A stretch of 64,000 nt of DNA, taken from Verrucomicrobia subdivision 3 bacterium UBA693 (GTDB lineage Bacteria > Verrucomicrobiota > Verrucomicrobiia > Limisphaerales > UBA8199). Within the stretch, counting starts at the first letter, position 1, and each line of letters starts with the position of its first letter. Below the pieces are notes generated by a model. That model was not told the DNA's origin and made no database searches. It saw only the letters and a list, made by a program, of their open reading frames with translations. Below, piece by piece: positions 25,970-35,800 of this stretch. A program made the translations under genes and the position numbers. Location of the stretch: NCBI GenBank assembly GCA_002298785.1, contig DBMR01000008.1, positions 1-64,000 on the forward strand. The letters are read 5' to 3'.

Positions 25970-28018
25970 ATGCAAGTTACCTCCCTTCTAAGCCACGATG
26001 AGAAAGATCATGATCATCACCACGATCATGATCACGAGCACGGCGAGTCCTGCTCGTCGTGCGGCCACGACCATGAGCACGCTCCGGTGCGCTTGTGGCA
26101 GACCCTGGTGGGCGTGGTGTTCGTGCTCAACGCCTTTTTGGTGGACTGGGTCTTCGAACACGGCCAGACCGTGGCCAGCGCCAGCGCCATGCTGGGCGCC
26201 ATCATTCTGGGTTATCCCATCGTGTTCACAGCGGTGAAAGACATCCGCCGCGGCATCCTGAGCATCAACGAACTGGTCGCCATTGCCGTGCTCGCCGCCT
26301 TTGCCACCGGCGATTATAAAACGGCGGGCGTGGTCGCGTTTTTCATGTTGATTGGCGAAATCATCGAGACGCGCACCGCCGAAGGCGCCCGGGCCTCGAT
26401 CGAGTCCCTGATTCATCTTACCCCCACCAAGGCTCGCCGGCTCCTCGCCAACGGCAAGGAGGAAGAAGTGGCGGCGAAGGACCTCGCGGTGGGCGACACC
26501 ATCCGGGTGCGGCCGGGCGACAATGTGGCGGCGGACGGCGTGATTGTGAGCGGCCAGGGGTCGTTCAATCAATCCACCATTACCGGCGAATCGTTGCCGG
26601 CGGATAAGAAGCCCGGGGACGAAGTCTTCGCGGGCACGCAGAACCTGACGGGCGTGATCGAGATCAAAGTGAGCCGGGCCGGGCAGGACACGACGCTGGG
26701 CCGGGTGCGGGAACTGATCCTTGCGGCCGAAAAGACCAAGCTGCCGATCATGAAAATCGTTGATCAGTACATGGGCTTTTACACGCCGTTGGTCCTGGTG
26801 ATTGCGGCGCTGGTGTGGGCCTTTACCCGGCAGTTGGAGAACGTGATTTCCGTGATTATTTTTAGCTGCCCATGCGCCTTTATTCTGGCGACCCCGACCG
26901 CGATGGTGGCGGCGCTCTCCGCCGCGGCGCGTCTCGGCATTTTGATCAAGAACGTGGCCGACATCGAAGCCGCCTCGAAGATCAACGCGTTCATTTTCGA
27001 CAAGACCGGCACGCTGACCACGGGCGAATTGGCGGTGAGCCGCCTGGCGCCGTTGGGCGAGACCAAGGCGGCGGAGCTGCTGCTGCTGGCCGCCTCGGCG
27101 GAGAAGTACAGCAACCACCCCACGGCGAAAGCCCTGGCGCAACTGGCCGGCGAAGCCGGAGTGCCGCTGGTGGAACCGCGAGATTTCGCGGAGACCGCCG
27201 GGCGGGGCGTCAAGGCCAGCGTCAACGGCGAAGTGGTGCTCGTGGGCCGTGCGCAGTGGCTCAAGGACAACGGCGTCAAAGAAGACTTCACGAAGTCCGT
27301 GGATTTGAACGAGGCGGAAGGTTGGAGCCTGATTTTTGTGGCGCGCAACGGCCATTGTGTGGGGTGGGTGGGATTGCAGGACCAGACCCGCGCCGAAGCC
27401 AAGACCGCGCTGGCGGAATTGAAGCAGGCCAATGTGCGCCGGATTGCCATGGTGTCTGGCGACCGTCAACCGGTGGCCACCCGGGTGGCCCGGGAAATTG
27501 GGTGTGAAGAGGCGCAAGGCGAATGTCTCCCGCAGAACAAAGTGGATTTCGTGCGCGGAGTCCGCGCCAAAGGTTACAAGGTGGCGGTGGTGGGTGATGG
27601 TGTGAACGACGCGCCGGCGCTCGCCGCAGGTGACATCGGCATCGCTATGGGCGCCGCCGGGAGCGAAGTGGCGATCCACAGCGCGACCATCGCGCTGATG
27701 AATAATGATCTGCGCCGCCTGCCGTTCCTGGTGCAGCTTTCGCACAGCACACGCAGCGTGATCAACCAGAACTTCCTGTTTGGGCTCGCGTTTATCATCG
27801 GGGGTATGACGTTTTCCGCGTTGGGCTATGTAAGCCCGGTATTCGCCGCCGCCATGCACACGGGCGGGTCCCTGATCGTGGTGTTTAACAGCGCCCGACT
27901 GGTGCGCAAGGGCGAGCACTTGGAGCATTACGCGCCGGTGGCCGCGCCGACCGAGCCGCGTTCCAACCGGCCCGCGGCGCCGGGAGCCGCCAGTCCTGCG
28001 CCCGCACCGGCAGTGTGA
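25970..28018 (+). CDS. P1B-type heavy-metal ATPase with His-rich N-terminus
   Basis: 682 aa. Full P-type machinery: TGES (205-208), CPC in the transport helix (300-302), phosphorylation motif DKTGT (344-348), HP locus (383-384) and GDGVND (542-547). In place of a folded HMA domain, the N-terminus is a His/Asp run (residues 9-25, then CSSCGHDHEH). The last membrane region has MHTGGS (629-634), closer to the HEGGT motif of P1B-4 (Co/Zn/Fe) pumps than to the Asp of Zn/Cd/Pb pumps or the MxxSS of Cu pumps. Export of a divalent metal such as Zn, Co or Ni across the inner membrane is likely, but the ion is uncertain. It lies between the third SPFH gene and the ABC ATPase (88-bp gap after it), all in one direction. 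Confidence 0.93.
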   Translation: MQVTSLLSHDEKDHDHHHDHDHEHGESCSSCGHDHEHAPVRLWQTLVGVVFVLNAFLVDWVFEHGQTVASASAMLGAIILGYPIVFTAVKDIRRGILSINELVAIAVLAAFATGDYKTAGVVAFFMLIGEIIETRTAEGARASIESLIHLTPTKARRLLANGKEEEVAAKDLAVGDTIRVRPGDNVAADGVIVSGQGSFNQSTITGESLPADKKPGDEVFAGTQNLTGVIEIKVSRAGQDTTLGRVRELILAAEKTKLPIMKIVDQYMGFYTPLVLVIAALVWAFTRQLENVISVIIFSCPCAFILATPTAMVAALSAAARLGILIKNVADIEAASKINAFIFDKTGTLTTGELAVSRLAPLGETKAAELLLLAASAEKYSNHPTAKALAQLAGEAGVPLVEPRDFAETAGRGVKASVNGEVVLVGRAQWLKDNGVKEDFTKSVDLNEAEGWSLIFVARNGHCVGWVGLQDQTRAEAKTALAELKQANVRRIAMVSGDRQPVATRVAREIGCEEAQGECLPQNKVDFVRGVRAKGYKVAVVGDGVNDAPALAAGDIGIAMGAAGSEVAIHSATIALMNNDLRRLPFLVQLSHSTRSVINQNFLFGLAFIIGGMTFSALGYVSPVFAAAMHTGGSLIVVFNSARLVRKGEHLEHYAPVAAPTEPRSNRPAAPGAASPAPAPAV

Positions 28019-28105
28019 ACCGTGTCCGCCTGTGAATCGTGATCTCCAAAGCAAAACCGGAAACCAGCCATACCCGGCTCGCGTCGCCAGCATTTGTCAC
28101 CGCTT

Positions 28106-29314
28106 ATGAACCTCACTGAATTGGCCGCGCCGGCGGCCGCCAATACGAAAGTTGAAGCGGTGGTCACTGTCCGTGGCCTGACCAAGGTTTTTAAAGACTT
28201 TTGGGGCCGGCCCAAAGCCCGCGCGGTCGACAACGTCGACTTCGAGGTTCGTCGTGGTGAAGTGTTCGGTTTGCTTGGACCAAACGGCTCTGGCAAGTCA
28301 ACCACGGTAAAACTGTTGCTCGGGCTCCTTTATCCCACCAAGGGGCACATCGAGGTGTTTGGGCATTCGCCGCGGCATGTGGCGACAAAATCCCGCATCG
28401 GGTATCTGCCGGAGGAATCGTACCTTTACCGCTACCTGAATTCCCGCGAGACGCTGGACTTTTTTGGGAATCTTTTTCACCTGGAAAAAGGGGACCGGGA
28501 AAAGCGCGCGGAACAATTGTTGGAGATGGTGGGCCTGAGCCAGGCGCATTTGCGGGCGGTGGGCGAGTTTTCCAAAGGCATGCAGCGCCGCATTGGGCTG
28601 GCCCAGGCGCTGATTAACGATCCGGACCTGGTGATCCTGGACGAACCCACTTCCGGTTTGGATCCGATTGGTTGCCGGGAGGTCAAGGACCTGATCCTGG
28701 CGCTGGTTCGCCGCGGCAAGACCGTGATTCTAAGCAGCCACCTGCTGTCCGACGTGCAGGATGTCTGTGATCGCGTGGTGATCTACTACGGTGGCCGCAT
28801 CCAGGCGATGGGACCGCTGAAAGATCTGTTGGCCCGGCCGGACGCCATCCAAATCACCACCCCTGCGCTGAAGCGGGACACCATGGAGCGGGTCCTGGAG
28901 ATCCTGCGACGGGATGTGGCCGAGGATAAGGTGCGGGTGGACGCTCCTTCCCAGAATTTGGAGAGCTATTTTCTCGAAGTGGTGCAGCGGGCGCGCCAAG
29001 CTTCCGCGGAGACTTCCGGCGCCACTTCCGGCTCCCAGGTGGCCGCTTACTTGCGGGGGAACGAAGCCGAACGACCCACTCAGGACAAATTGCTGGAGCG
29101 CCTTATGGAAGCCGCACCGGCGGCGCCGGCTCCCACGCCATCGCCCGCTCAGGAACCAGCGGTTCGAGACCAGGCCCGGCTGGAAGCGTTGACCCAGGCA
29201 CAAGCGCCAACTCCCGCGCCCGCTTCGTCGCCGACGCAACCGCCGGAAAAGGCGGCAAACCTGGACAAGGCGAACGAGAAGTTGTCCTCGCTGCTGGGCG
29301 GCCAGGAGAAGTGA
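28106..29314 (+). CDS. ABC transporter ATP-binding protein with Pro/Ala-rich tail
   Basis: 402 aa from ATG 28106 (a TTG four codons upstream is also open). Walker A is GPNGSGKST (58-66), the signature FSKGMQ (155-160), Walker B LVILDEP (175-181), then TSGLDPIGCREV. Residues to about 225 are the ATPase of the ABC-2 export type (CcmA/GldA-like), followed by a helper domain. The last 80 or so residues are a low-complexity Pro/Ala/Thr/Gln linker (about residue 340 onward) ending in a short charged helix, an unusual extension. It should energise the permease 7 bp downstream (29322) and perhaps also the one at 21030. Confidence 0.94.
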   Translation: MNLTELAAPAAANTKVEAVVTVRGLTKVFKDFWGRPKARAVDNVDFEVRRGEVFGLLGPNGSGKSTTVKLLLGLLYPTKGHIEVFGHSPRHVATKSRIGYLPEESYLYRYLNSRETLDFFGNLFHLEKGDREKRAEQLLEMVGLSQAHLRAVGEFSKGMQRRIGLAQALINDPDLVILDEPTSGLDPIGCREVKDLILALVRRGKTVILSSHLLSDVQDVCDRVVIYYGGRIQAMGPLKDLLARPDAIQITTPALKRDTMERVLEILRRDVAEDKVRVDAPSQNLESYFLEVVQRARQASAETSGATSGSQVAAYLRGNEAERPTQDKLLERLMEAAPAAPAPTPSPAQEPAVRDQARLEALTQAQAPTPAPASSPTQPPEKAANLDKANEKLSSLLGGQEK

Positions 29315-29321
29315 TCCGCGC

Positions 29322-30707
29322 ATGCAACGAGTGTTTGCCATTGCCCTCTTAACCTGGAAAGCGGCCCTGCGGTTTCGCTTGTTCCTGGTGATTGCCGGAC
29401 TGCTGCTGGCCACGGTGGTGTTGTTGCCGATGCTCATCAAGGATGACGGCACCGCGCGTGGATTCACCCAAATCCTGCTCACTTACACGCTGGGCATCAT
29501 TGCGACGCTTTTGGGACTCTCGACCCTTTGGCTGGCGTGCGGCACGCTCGCGCGTGATATCGAGGAATGCCAGATTCAGGTGGTGGCCACCAAACCAGTG
29601 GCGCGCTGGCAAATCTGGGTTGGCAAGTGGATGGGCCTCATGTCCCTCAACGCCGCGCTGCTGCTCCTTTCCGGGGCGAGCGTTTATCTCCTGCTCCAAT
29701 GGCGGGCGACACGTTTGCCCGCTGATCAGCAGGCGATCCTGCGCAACGAGGTGCTGGTTTCCCGGGGATCCGCCCGCGAGCGCAGCTTTGACAAGGAAAT
29801 CAACGAGCAAACCGAGAAACTGCTGCTGGAACGCGTGCAGAAGTACCCGGCGGACCGGGCCGATATGGCGGAAGTGCGCCGCCAGATTCGCGAGCAGGTG
29901 AAGGCCGATTACCAGGTAGTGCCCCCAGGCGCGTATCGCCCGTGGGAAATTCACTTCGACACCGCCAAGGCCAACCTCAAAGACCAGCCGCTCTTCGTCC
30001 GCGTGAAATTCAATTCCGCGCAGAAGAGCCCGTCCGGGACCTTTGATGCGTTGTGGCAGGTGGGCGTGCCGCAAAAGACGCAGATTTATCGCGCCGGTCC
30101 GATGAGCCTGGCACCGGATACGTTTCATGAGTTCCAGATCCCGCCGAATTTGATCGACGAAAATGGCGTGCTCACGATCGTGTTCATCAACTCCAATGAC
30201 GCCACGCTGCTGTTTCCTTTGGAAGACGGGATGGAGGTGCTGTATCGGGAGGGCGGATTCCTGACCAATTACGCCCGCGGCCTGGGCATCATTTTCTGCT
30301 GGATGGCGTTGCTGTGTGCCATCGGCTTGGCGGCCGCCAGTTTGTTGTCATTTCCCGTAGCGGCCTTTTTCGCGCTGGGTTTGCTGGCGATCACGCTTTC
30401 CAGCGGCACGATGGCGAGTGCGGTGGCCCAGGGCACGATTGCGGATTACGATTCGGAAAAGGGCACGAGCGGCTCGTCTCCGGCGGATGTGGTGGTGATC
30501 CCGGTGTTCAAAGCAACGCTTAAAGCGATCAACCTGGTCCGAGACTTCTCTCCGGTCGAGGCGCTGAGCACGGGACGAAGCATTACCTGGGCGGACCTCG
30601 CCCGGGCATTCATTCAGATTGTGGTGGTCATGGGCGGGACCTTCGCGGTCACCGGCATCATCATCCTGAACCGACGCGAGTTGGCCACAGCCCAAGGAAA
30701 CCAGTGA
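29322..30707 (+). CDS. ABC-2 type transporter permease with large extracytoplasmic insert (second permease)
   Basis: 461 aa. Membrane segments near the N-terminus (about 15-35, 47-70, 100-125) are followed by a soluble region of about 190 residues (about 130-310) with a beta-rich part (YRPWEIHFDTAKANLKDQPLFVRVKF), then about four more membrane segments to the end. This is the layout of ABC-2 permeases with a periplasmic domain. It is 7 bp after the ABC ATPase and its stop overlaps the start of the next gene by 4 bp (GTGA). It probably forms a heteromer with the permease at 21030; the cargo is unknown. Confidence 0.86.
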   Translation: MQRVFAIALLTWKAALRFRLFLVIAGLLLATVVLLPMLIKDDGTARGFTQILLTYTLGIIATLLGLSTLWLACGTLARDIEECQIQVVATKPVARWQIWVGKWMGLMSLNAALLLLSGASVYLLLQWRATRLPADQQAILRNEVLVSRGSARERSFDKEINEQTEKLLLERVQKYPADRADMAEVRRQIREQVKADYQVVPPGAYRPWEIHFDTAKANLKDQPLFVRVKFNSAQKSPSGTFDALWQVGVPQKTQIYRAGPMSLAPDTFHEFQIPPNLIDENGVLTIVFINSNDATLLFPLEDGMEVLYREGGFLTNYARGLGIIFCWMALLCAIGLAAASLLSFPVAAFFALGLLAITLSSGTMASAVAQGTIADYDSEKGTSGSSPADVVVIPVFKATLKAINLVRDFSPVEALSTGRSITWADLARAFIQIVVVMGGTFAVTGIIILNRRELATAQGNQ

Positions 30708-32236
30708 ACCCGAAATTGAAAAAGGGATTATTGCTGTTCCTGGCGGCGGTGCTGCTGGTGGGCTCCTCGCGCGTGCAGGTGTCATTGAATGCGGAGCGCG
30801 ACAAACTGGGTCTGACACGTGTGCAGCCGCTGGAAAATGCGCCGCCGGTGCTGGCGTTTACCACCGTGGCGCTGGGAGGTTTTCGCGGCCTGATCTCGAA
30901 CGCGCTGTGGATTCGCGCCAACGATCTCCAGGAGGAGGACAAGTTTTTCGAGATGGTCCAGTTGGCGGATTGGATTACCAAGCTCGAACCCCACTTCGTC
31001 CAGGTCTGGCTCGTGCAGGCCTGGAACATGGCTTACAACATTTCGGTGAAGTTCAAGGATTTCCCGGATCGCTGGCGCTGGGTGGAGCGCGGCATCATGC
31101 TGCTGCGCGACGAGGGTCTGCGCTGGAACCCGAACGAAATCCTCATTTACCGCGAGCTCGGCTGGTTCTTCCAACATAAAATGGGACAGAATCTCGACGA
31201 CGGTAACATGTATTATAAGCAGGAATGGGCCAATGAGATGGCCGCCGTCTTTAACAAAAAGGCTCCCAATCTCGACGAACTCATTCATCCCACGACCGCG
31301 GACCAGACCAATCGCGCCAATATCCTGCGCGAGAAATACAAGATGGATCCGAAGATCATGAAGGAGGTGGATGAGAAATACGGGCCGCTCGAGTGGCGGT
31401 TACCCGAGGCGCACGGCATCTATTGGGCCTACCTCGGATTGGAGCAAGCCCAGCGCAATCCCACCAAGATCAAGCCCGACGATCTCATCACGCTGCGCCG
31501 CGTCATCTACCAATCCATGCAAATGGCCTTTCAGCGCGGCAAGCTGGTTTCCAATCCGTTCGCCAAGCGTTTTGAATTTGGCCCGAACCTGGCGATCATT
31601 CCCAAAGTCAGCGCCGCCTATGAACAAGCCGCCGAGGAGGACGCCAGCAATCGGGACCACATTCTGCGCGCGCACCGCAATTTCCTCCGAGACGCCGTTT
31701 ACTTTCTCTATAACCACAACCGCGTGGCCGACGCCCGGTACTGGTGGGATTACATGTCGAAGAAGTACCCGGACAAGACGGTGCTCGACGGCGTGCCCAC
31801 GTCGTTGCCGGCGAACCTGACGCTGGATGGCTACGCCGTCGCGCGGGTGCAGGAGGACGTTTCCGAAACCATGGCGCGCGACCGGGTGAAATCGATCCTG
31901 GAAGGTTTGCTGGTAAACTCGTATGCCAGCCAGGCCATCGGTGAAGACGAGCGGGCCGCGGGCTACAAGTTGCTGGCGCGGCAGGTCCTGGCGACTTACG
32001 AGAGCAAAACCAAGGCCCGGGGTGAAGCAATCGCGCTTTCCAGTCTGGAGGACATGGATCGCGAAGTATTCAACCGCATGATCGATCCCGAACAGGGCGC
32101 CCCGATCGAAATGCGCGCCGTGTTGCGCACCCTGCACGGCTTGCCTGCCGAGACCCCGGCACCGGGCAGTTCGACCAATGCGCCACCTGCCGAGGCCGTC
32201 AGCACCAACGCCCCGGCCACCAGCACGTCCCGCTGA
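30704..32236 (+). CDS. Membrane-anchored helical-repeat (TPR-like) protein of unknown function
   Basis: 510 aa, GTG start within the stop of the upstream permease (GTGA overlap), so translationally coupled. One N-terminal TM (about 7-24) anchors a long helical body with TPR-like pairs (FFEMVQLADWITKLEPHFVQVWLVQAWNMAYNISV; RWVERGIMLLRDEGLRWNPNEILIYRELGWFF). The C-terminus is Pro/Thr/Ala-rich (about the last 30 residues). I do not recognise a named family. The consistent position as last gene of the run suggests an accessory scaffold of the ABC/SPFH assembly, probably facing the periplasm. Confidence 0.8.
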   Translation: MNPKLKKGLLLFLAAVLLVGSSRVQVSLNAERDKLGLTRVQPLENAPPVLAFTTVALGGFRGLISNALWIRANDLQEEDKFFEMVQLADWITKLEPHFVQVWLVQAWNMAYNISVKFKDFPDRWRWVERGIMLLRDEGLRWNPNEILIYRELGWFFQHKMGQNLDDGNMYYKQEWANEMAAVFNKKAPNLDELIHPTTADQTNRANILREKYKMDPKIMKEVDEKYGPLEWRLPEAHGIYWAYLGLEQAQRNPTKIKPDDLITLRRVIYQSMQMAFQRGKLVSNPFAKRFEFGPNLAIIPKVSAAYEQAAEEDASNRDHILRAHRNFLRDAVYFLYNHNRVADARYWWDYMSKKYPDKTVLDGVPTSLPANLTLDGYAVARVQEDVSETMARDRVKSILEGLLVNSYASQAIGEDERAAGYKLLARQVLATYESKTKARGEAIALSSLEDMDREVFNRMIDPEQGAPIEMRAVLRTLHGLPAETPAPGSSTNAPPAEAVSTNAPATSTSR

Positions 32237-32331
32237 TCCAGCGCATCCTGTCTCCTCGCGCGCAGCGATGGATGAAACGGTATCGTGCGGCTGGATTCCC
32301 CGACGAATGGACGGATCGGACGGGAGGAACT

Positions 32332-32721
32332 ATGCTGGCGCGGATGAACGTGAAATGGGACCGGTTATGCGAATTGGCGCAGGGAGAAGTGGCGGCCACC
32401 TTGAAAGCATTGCCCCGGGCCTTGCGCGATAAAGCCCGACTCTTGCCGGTCACCCTGGAAAAAACCCCAAATGCCGGGCTGGTGCAGGATGGCATCGCCC
32501 CGGATACGCTCGGCTTGTTCGTCGGGCCGGAATACTCAGAGGAAGGGTATAGTCCTTCACCCTTGCCGCCGCAGATTATCCTGTTTCTGGAGAACATCTG
32601 GGAACAGGCGGAAGCCGACGAGGCGTATTACCTGGAAGAGGTGCACACCACCTTCATGCACGAGCTGGGCCATTACCTGGGGTTGGACGAGGAGGACCTG
32701 TTTGACCGCGGCCTGGATTGA
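32332..32721 (+). CDS. Small zincin-like metallopeptidase family protein
   Basis: 129 aa. The zinc-binding HELGHYLGLDEEDL (HELGH at 110-114) near the C-terminus marks the minimal gluzincin-like family (Zincin_1, formerly DUF1025). ATG 32332 is chosen because a good Shine-Dalgarno sequence, GGGAGG, lies 6 bp upstream; an in-frame ATG at 32272 would add 20 residues without family resemblance. Members are cytosolic with unknown substrates, and peptidase activity is predicted from the motif only. It stands 95 bp after the SPFH/ABC run on the same strand and may or may not belong to it. Confidence 0.88.
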   Translation: MLARMNVKWDRLCELAQGEVAATLKALPRALRDKARLLPVTLEKTPNAGLVQDGIAPDTLGLFVGPEYSEEGYSPSPLPPQIILFLENIWEQAEADEAYYLEEVHTTFMHELGHYLGLDEEDLFDRGLD

Positions 32722-32839
32722 CCGAGGGGGTGCATAAGTTGTTCCGTAACAATATTCAGCAGTTCTGATCGTGATCCCGGCGGTTTGGCGGCGCCCCAAA
32801 GAACTTGAGAATTCCCCGCGAAAAGGCATTTTGTAGAAA

Positions 32840-35800
32840 GTGAAATTCACCGTTTTGTTTCGTTGGCTAGCCTTAGCGCTGGCTCTGGGCTCCACCTGGT
32901 CAAATGGATTTCTGGCTCACGCCGCCGCTTCTCCATCCGCGCTCGGAGCGCAAAAAGTTCAACTCACGAACTCCAAAATGGCGCAACAACTGACCGCGCA
33001 AGGCGCCCGGTTGATCGCCGATTACGGTTCATTCCAGATCATGGAAGTGAGCGGGTCGGCACCGGTCGCGGCGTCCGCCGGCGTGCGGCCACGACCCGAG
33101 TTGAACTGGGTCATGCTGAACTCGGGCACGGTGGACACGAGCTTGCCTTCCGCGCGCGTGGCCCCGGCCGCCCTGGGGGCTTTTGCCGGACAACGCCTGC
33201 GGTTGGTGCAGTTCGCCGGACCGATTAAGCCCGAGTGGCGCCAGGAGTTGGAGGCGCAAGGGGGACGGGTGGTGGCCTACATCCCGTATGATACCTACCT
33301 GGTTTACGGTGACGCGGCGGCGGCGCAGCGGTTGCAGGCGCTCGCGGCGCGCGCTCCCCATATCCAGTGGGAGGGGCCGTATGAAGACGCGTTCAAGATT
33401 CATCCCCGGGCACGGAGCGTTGATGTCAAAGGCCGGCCGCGGGAGATTGGAACGGACCGATTTGCGATCCAGTTGGTGGCGGATGCCGCCGCCAACGCGA
33501 CGACCGTGGCGCTGCTGGAACGGTTGGCGCTCGAGCCTTTTACCCGGTCTGAATATGTACTGGATTACTTCAACGTGGTCGTGCGGTTGTCGCCGGCGGC
33601 GCTGGAATTGGTAGCCGCCCAGCCGGAGGTCATTTCCATCATGCCGTTTTTTCCGCGCCACCTCACTTGCGAGCGCCAGGCCCAGATCATGGCTGGGAAC
33701 CTTACCTCCGGCGGTGTTGGACCGTCGGGGCCGGGCTATCTCGCGTGGCTGGCATCCAAGGGATTCACCCAGGCCCAGTTCGACGCCTCCGGGTTCGTGG
33801 TGGATGTGTCGGACAGCGGAGTGGACAACGGCACGGTCGCGCCGAACCATTTCGGACTGCATCAAGGCGGAGATTTGGCCGCCGCCAGCCGCGTGGTTTA
33901 TAACCGCCTGGAAGGCTCCGCCAATGCGGGCAGCACGTTGAAAGGCTGTGACGGGCACGGCACGCTCAATTCCCACATCATTGGTGGTTACGATTTTCGC
34001 ACGGGTTTTCCGTTCGAGGATGCCTCCGGTTACAATTACGGGCTTGGCGTGTGCCCGTTTGTCAAAGTCGGCTCCTCGGTTATTTTTGACCCCAACAATT
34101 TTACCAACCCCAATTACCGGAATCTGCAGTCCCGGGCGTATCAGTCCGGGGCGCGCATCAGCAACAATAGCTGGGGTGGCACCGGGACAGGCGACTATGA
34201 CATTGATACGCAGATTTATGATGCCCTGGTGCGGGACGCGCAGCCAGCCAACGCGTCGGTGCCAGTGGCGGGCAACCAGGAAATGGTCATTGTTTTCGCC
34301 GCCGGCAACGACGGTCCCACGGCGGTGACCATCGGGCCGCCGGGGACGGGCAAAAACATCCTGAGCGTGGGCGCGAGCGAAAATGTGCAGGCGTTTGGTG
34401 GGGCTGACAGCAGCGGGGTTACCGACGCGCAAGCCAATAATGCGAACGATGTTGTTTCGTTCTCCAGCCGCGGGCCGTGCGCGGACGGACGGCACAAGCC
34501 CGACCTGATGGCGCCGGGCACCCACGTGAGCGGGGGGGTGATCCAGGTGGTCAATCCAGGGGCGACCGGCCAGGCCGACCCGTGCTTCACCGGGGCGGGG
34601 GTTTCGGGCGGGTTTGGCAGCAATTTCTTCCCGCCGGGTCAGCAGTATTTCACGGCTTCCTCCGGCACGAGCCATGCCACGCCCGGCGTGGCTGGTGGTT
34701 GCGCGTTGCTGCGGCAATATTTCATTAATCAATCCCAAAATCCGCCCAGCCCCGCTATGACCAAGGCGTGGCTGATGAATGCGGCCCGTTATCTCAACGG
34801 CGCGAACGCCAACGACACGCTGCCATCCGATAGCCAGGGAATGGGCGCGGTTGATTTGGGGCGCGCCTTCGACGGCACGCCGCGCGTGCTGCGGGACGAG
34901 GTGACCTCGGATACTTTTACCGCCAGCGGTCAGGAATTGCTCTTTACCGGTCACATTCTCGATAGCAGCAAGTCTTTCCGGGTTACCCTGGCGTGGACGG
35001 ATGCTCCGGGCAACACTACTGGAAACTCCTTTAATAACGACCTGGACCTGGTAGTCGAGGCCGGTGGAAAGACCTACCTGGGCAACGTCTTCTCCGGCGC
35101 TACTTCGGTGGAGGGTGGCACAGCAGATTCCAGGGACAACGTGGAAAGCGTGTTCCTGCCCGCCGGATTGACGGGCACCTATAGCGTCCGGGTGCGGGCG
35201 GCGAACATTAACTCCGACGGCGTACCCAATGTTGGCGGCAGCCTGGACCAGGATTTTGCCCTGGTGATCTATAACGCCGACGCGGCCCAGGTGCCGCGAG
35301 TGTCCATGGCCGGTTCCGCGATCGTGGCGGAGAATTGTGCTCCGGGAAATGGAGTGATCGATTCCGGCGAAACGGTGACCGTCACGTTCTCCTTGCAGAA
35401 TACAGGATTGGCGGACACCACCAACCTGGTGGCAACTCTCCTGGCCACCAACGGCGTGGTGCTGCCGAGCGCGGCACAGGTTTACGGAGCGGTGCCAATG
35501 ACGGGTGCTCCGGTCGATCGCCAATTTACCTTCACCGCCGCCGGGGCGTGCGGAGCGGTGATCCAGCCTACCTTGCTTTTACAGGACGGTCCCACGGTGC
35601 TAGGCCTGGCCAGCGCACGATTTATCCTGGGGCAATACGTGGCCAGCGATACTTTTGCCGAGAATTTCGACGGAGTCACCGCTCCAGCCTTTCCTGCCAG
35701 TTGGCTGACCACCATCGTGGCGGGGGGGATCCTGCCTGTGACTTCCACCACCCAGTCAGACACGGCCCCGAACTCGATCTTCTTCGCCGAACCGGATGTC

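Noticed and set aside
25988..28093. 701-codon open frame on the minus strand opposite the P-type ATPase
   Set aside because: It is antisense to a gene with all family motifs, is rich in His/Arg/Gly without any known domain, and is the usual by-product of high-GC third positions.
33029..35524. 831-codon open frame on the minus strand opposite the subtilase
   Set aside because: Antisense to a protein with a complete catalytic triad; the composition is that of a mirror frame and there is no recognisable domain.
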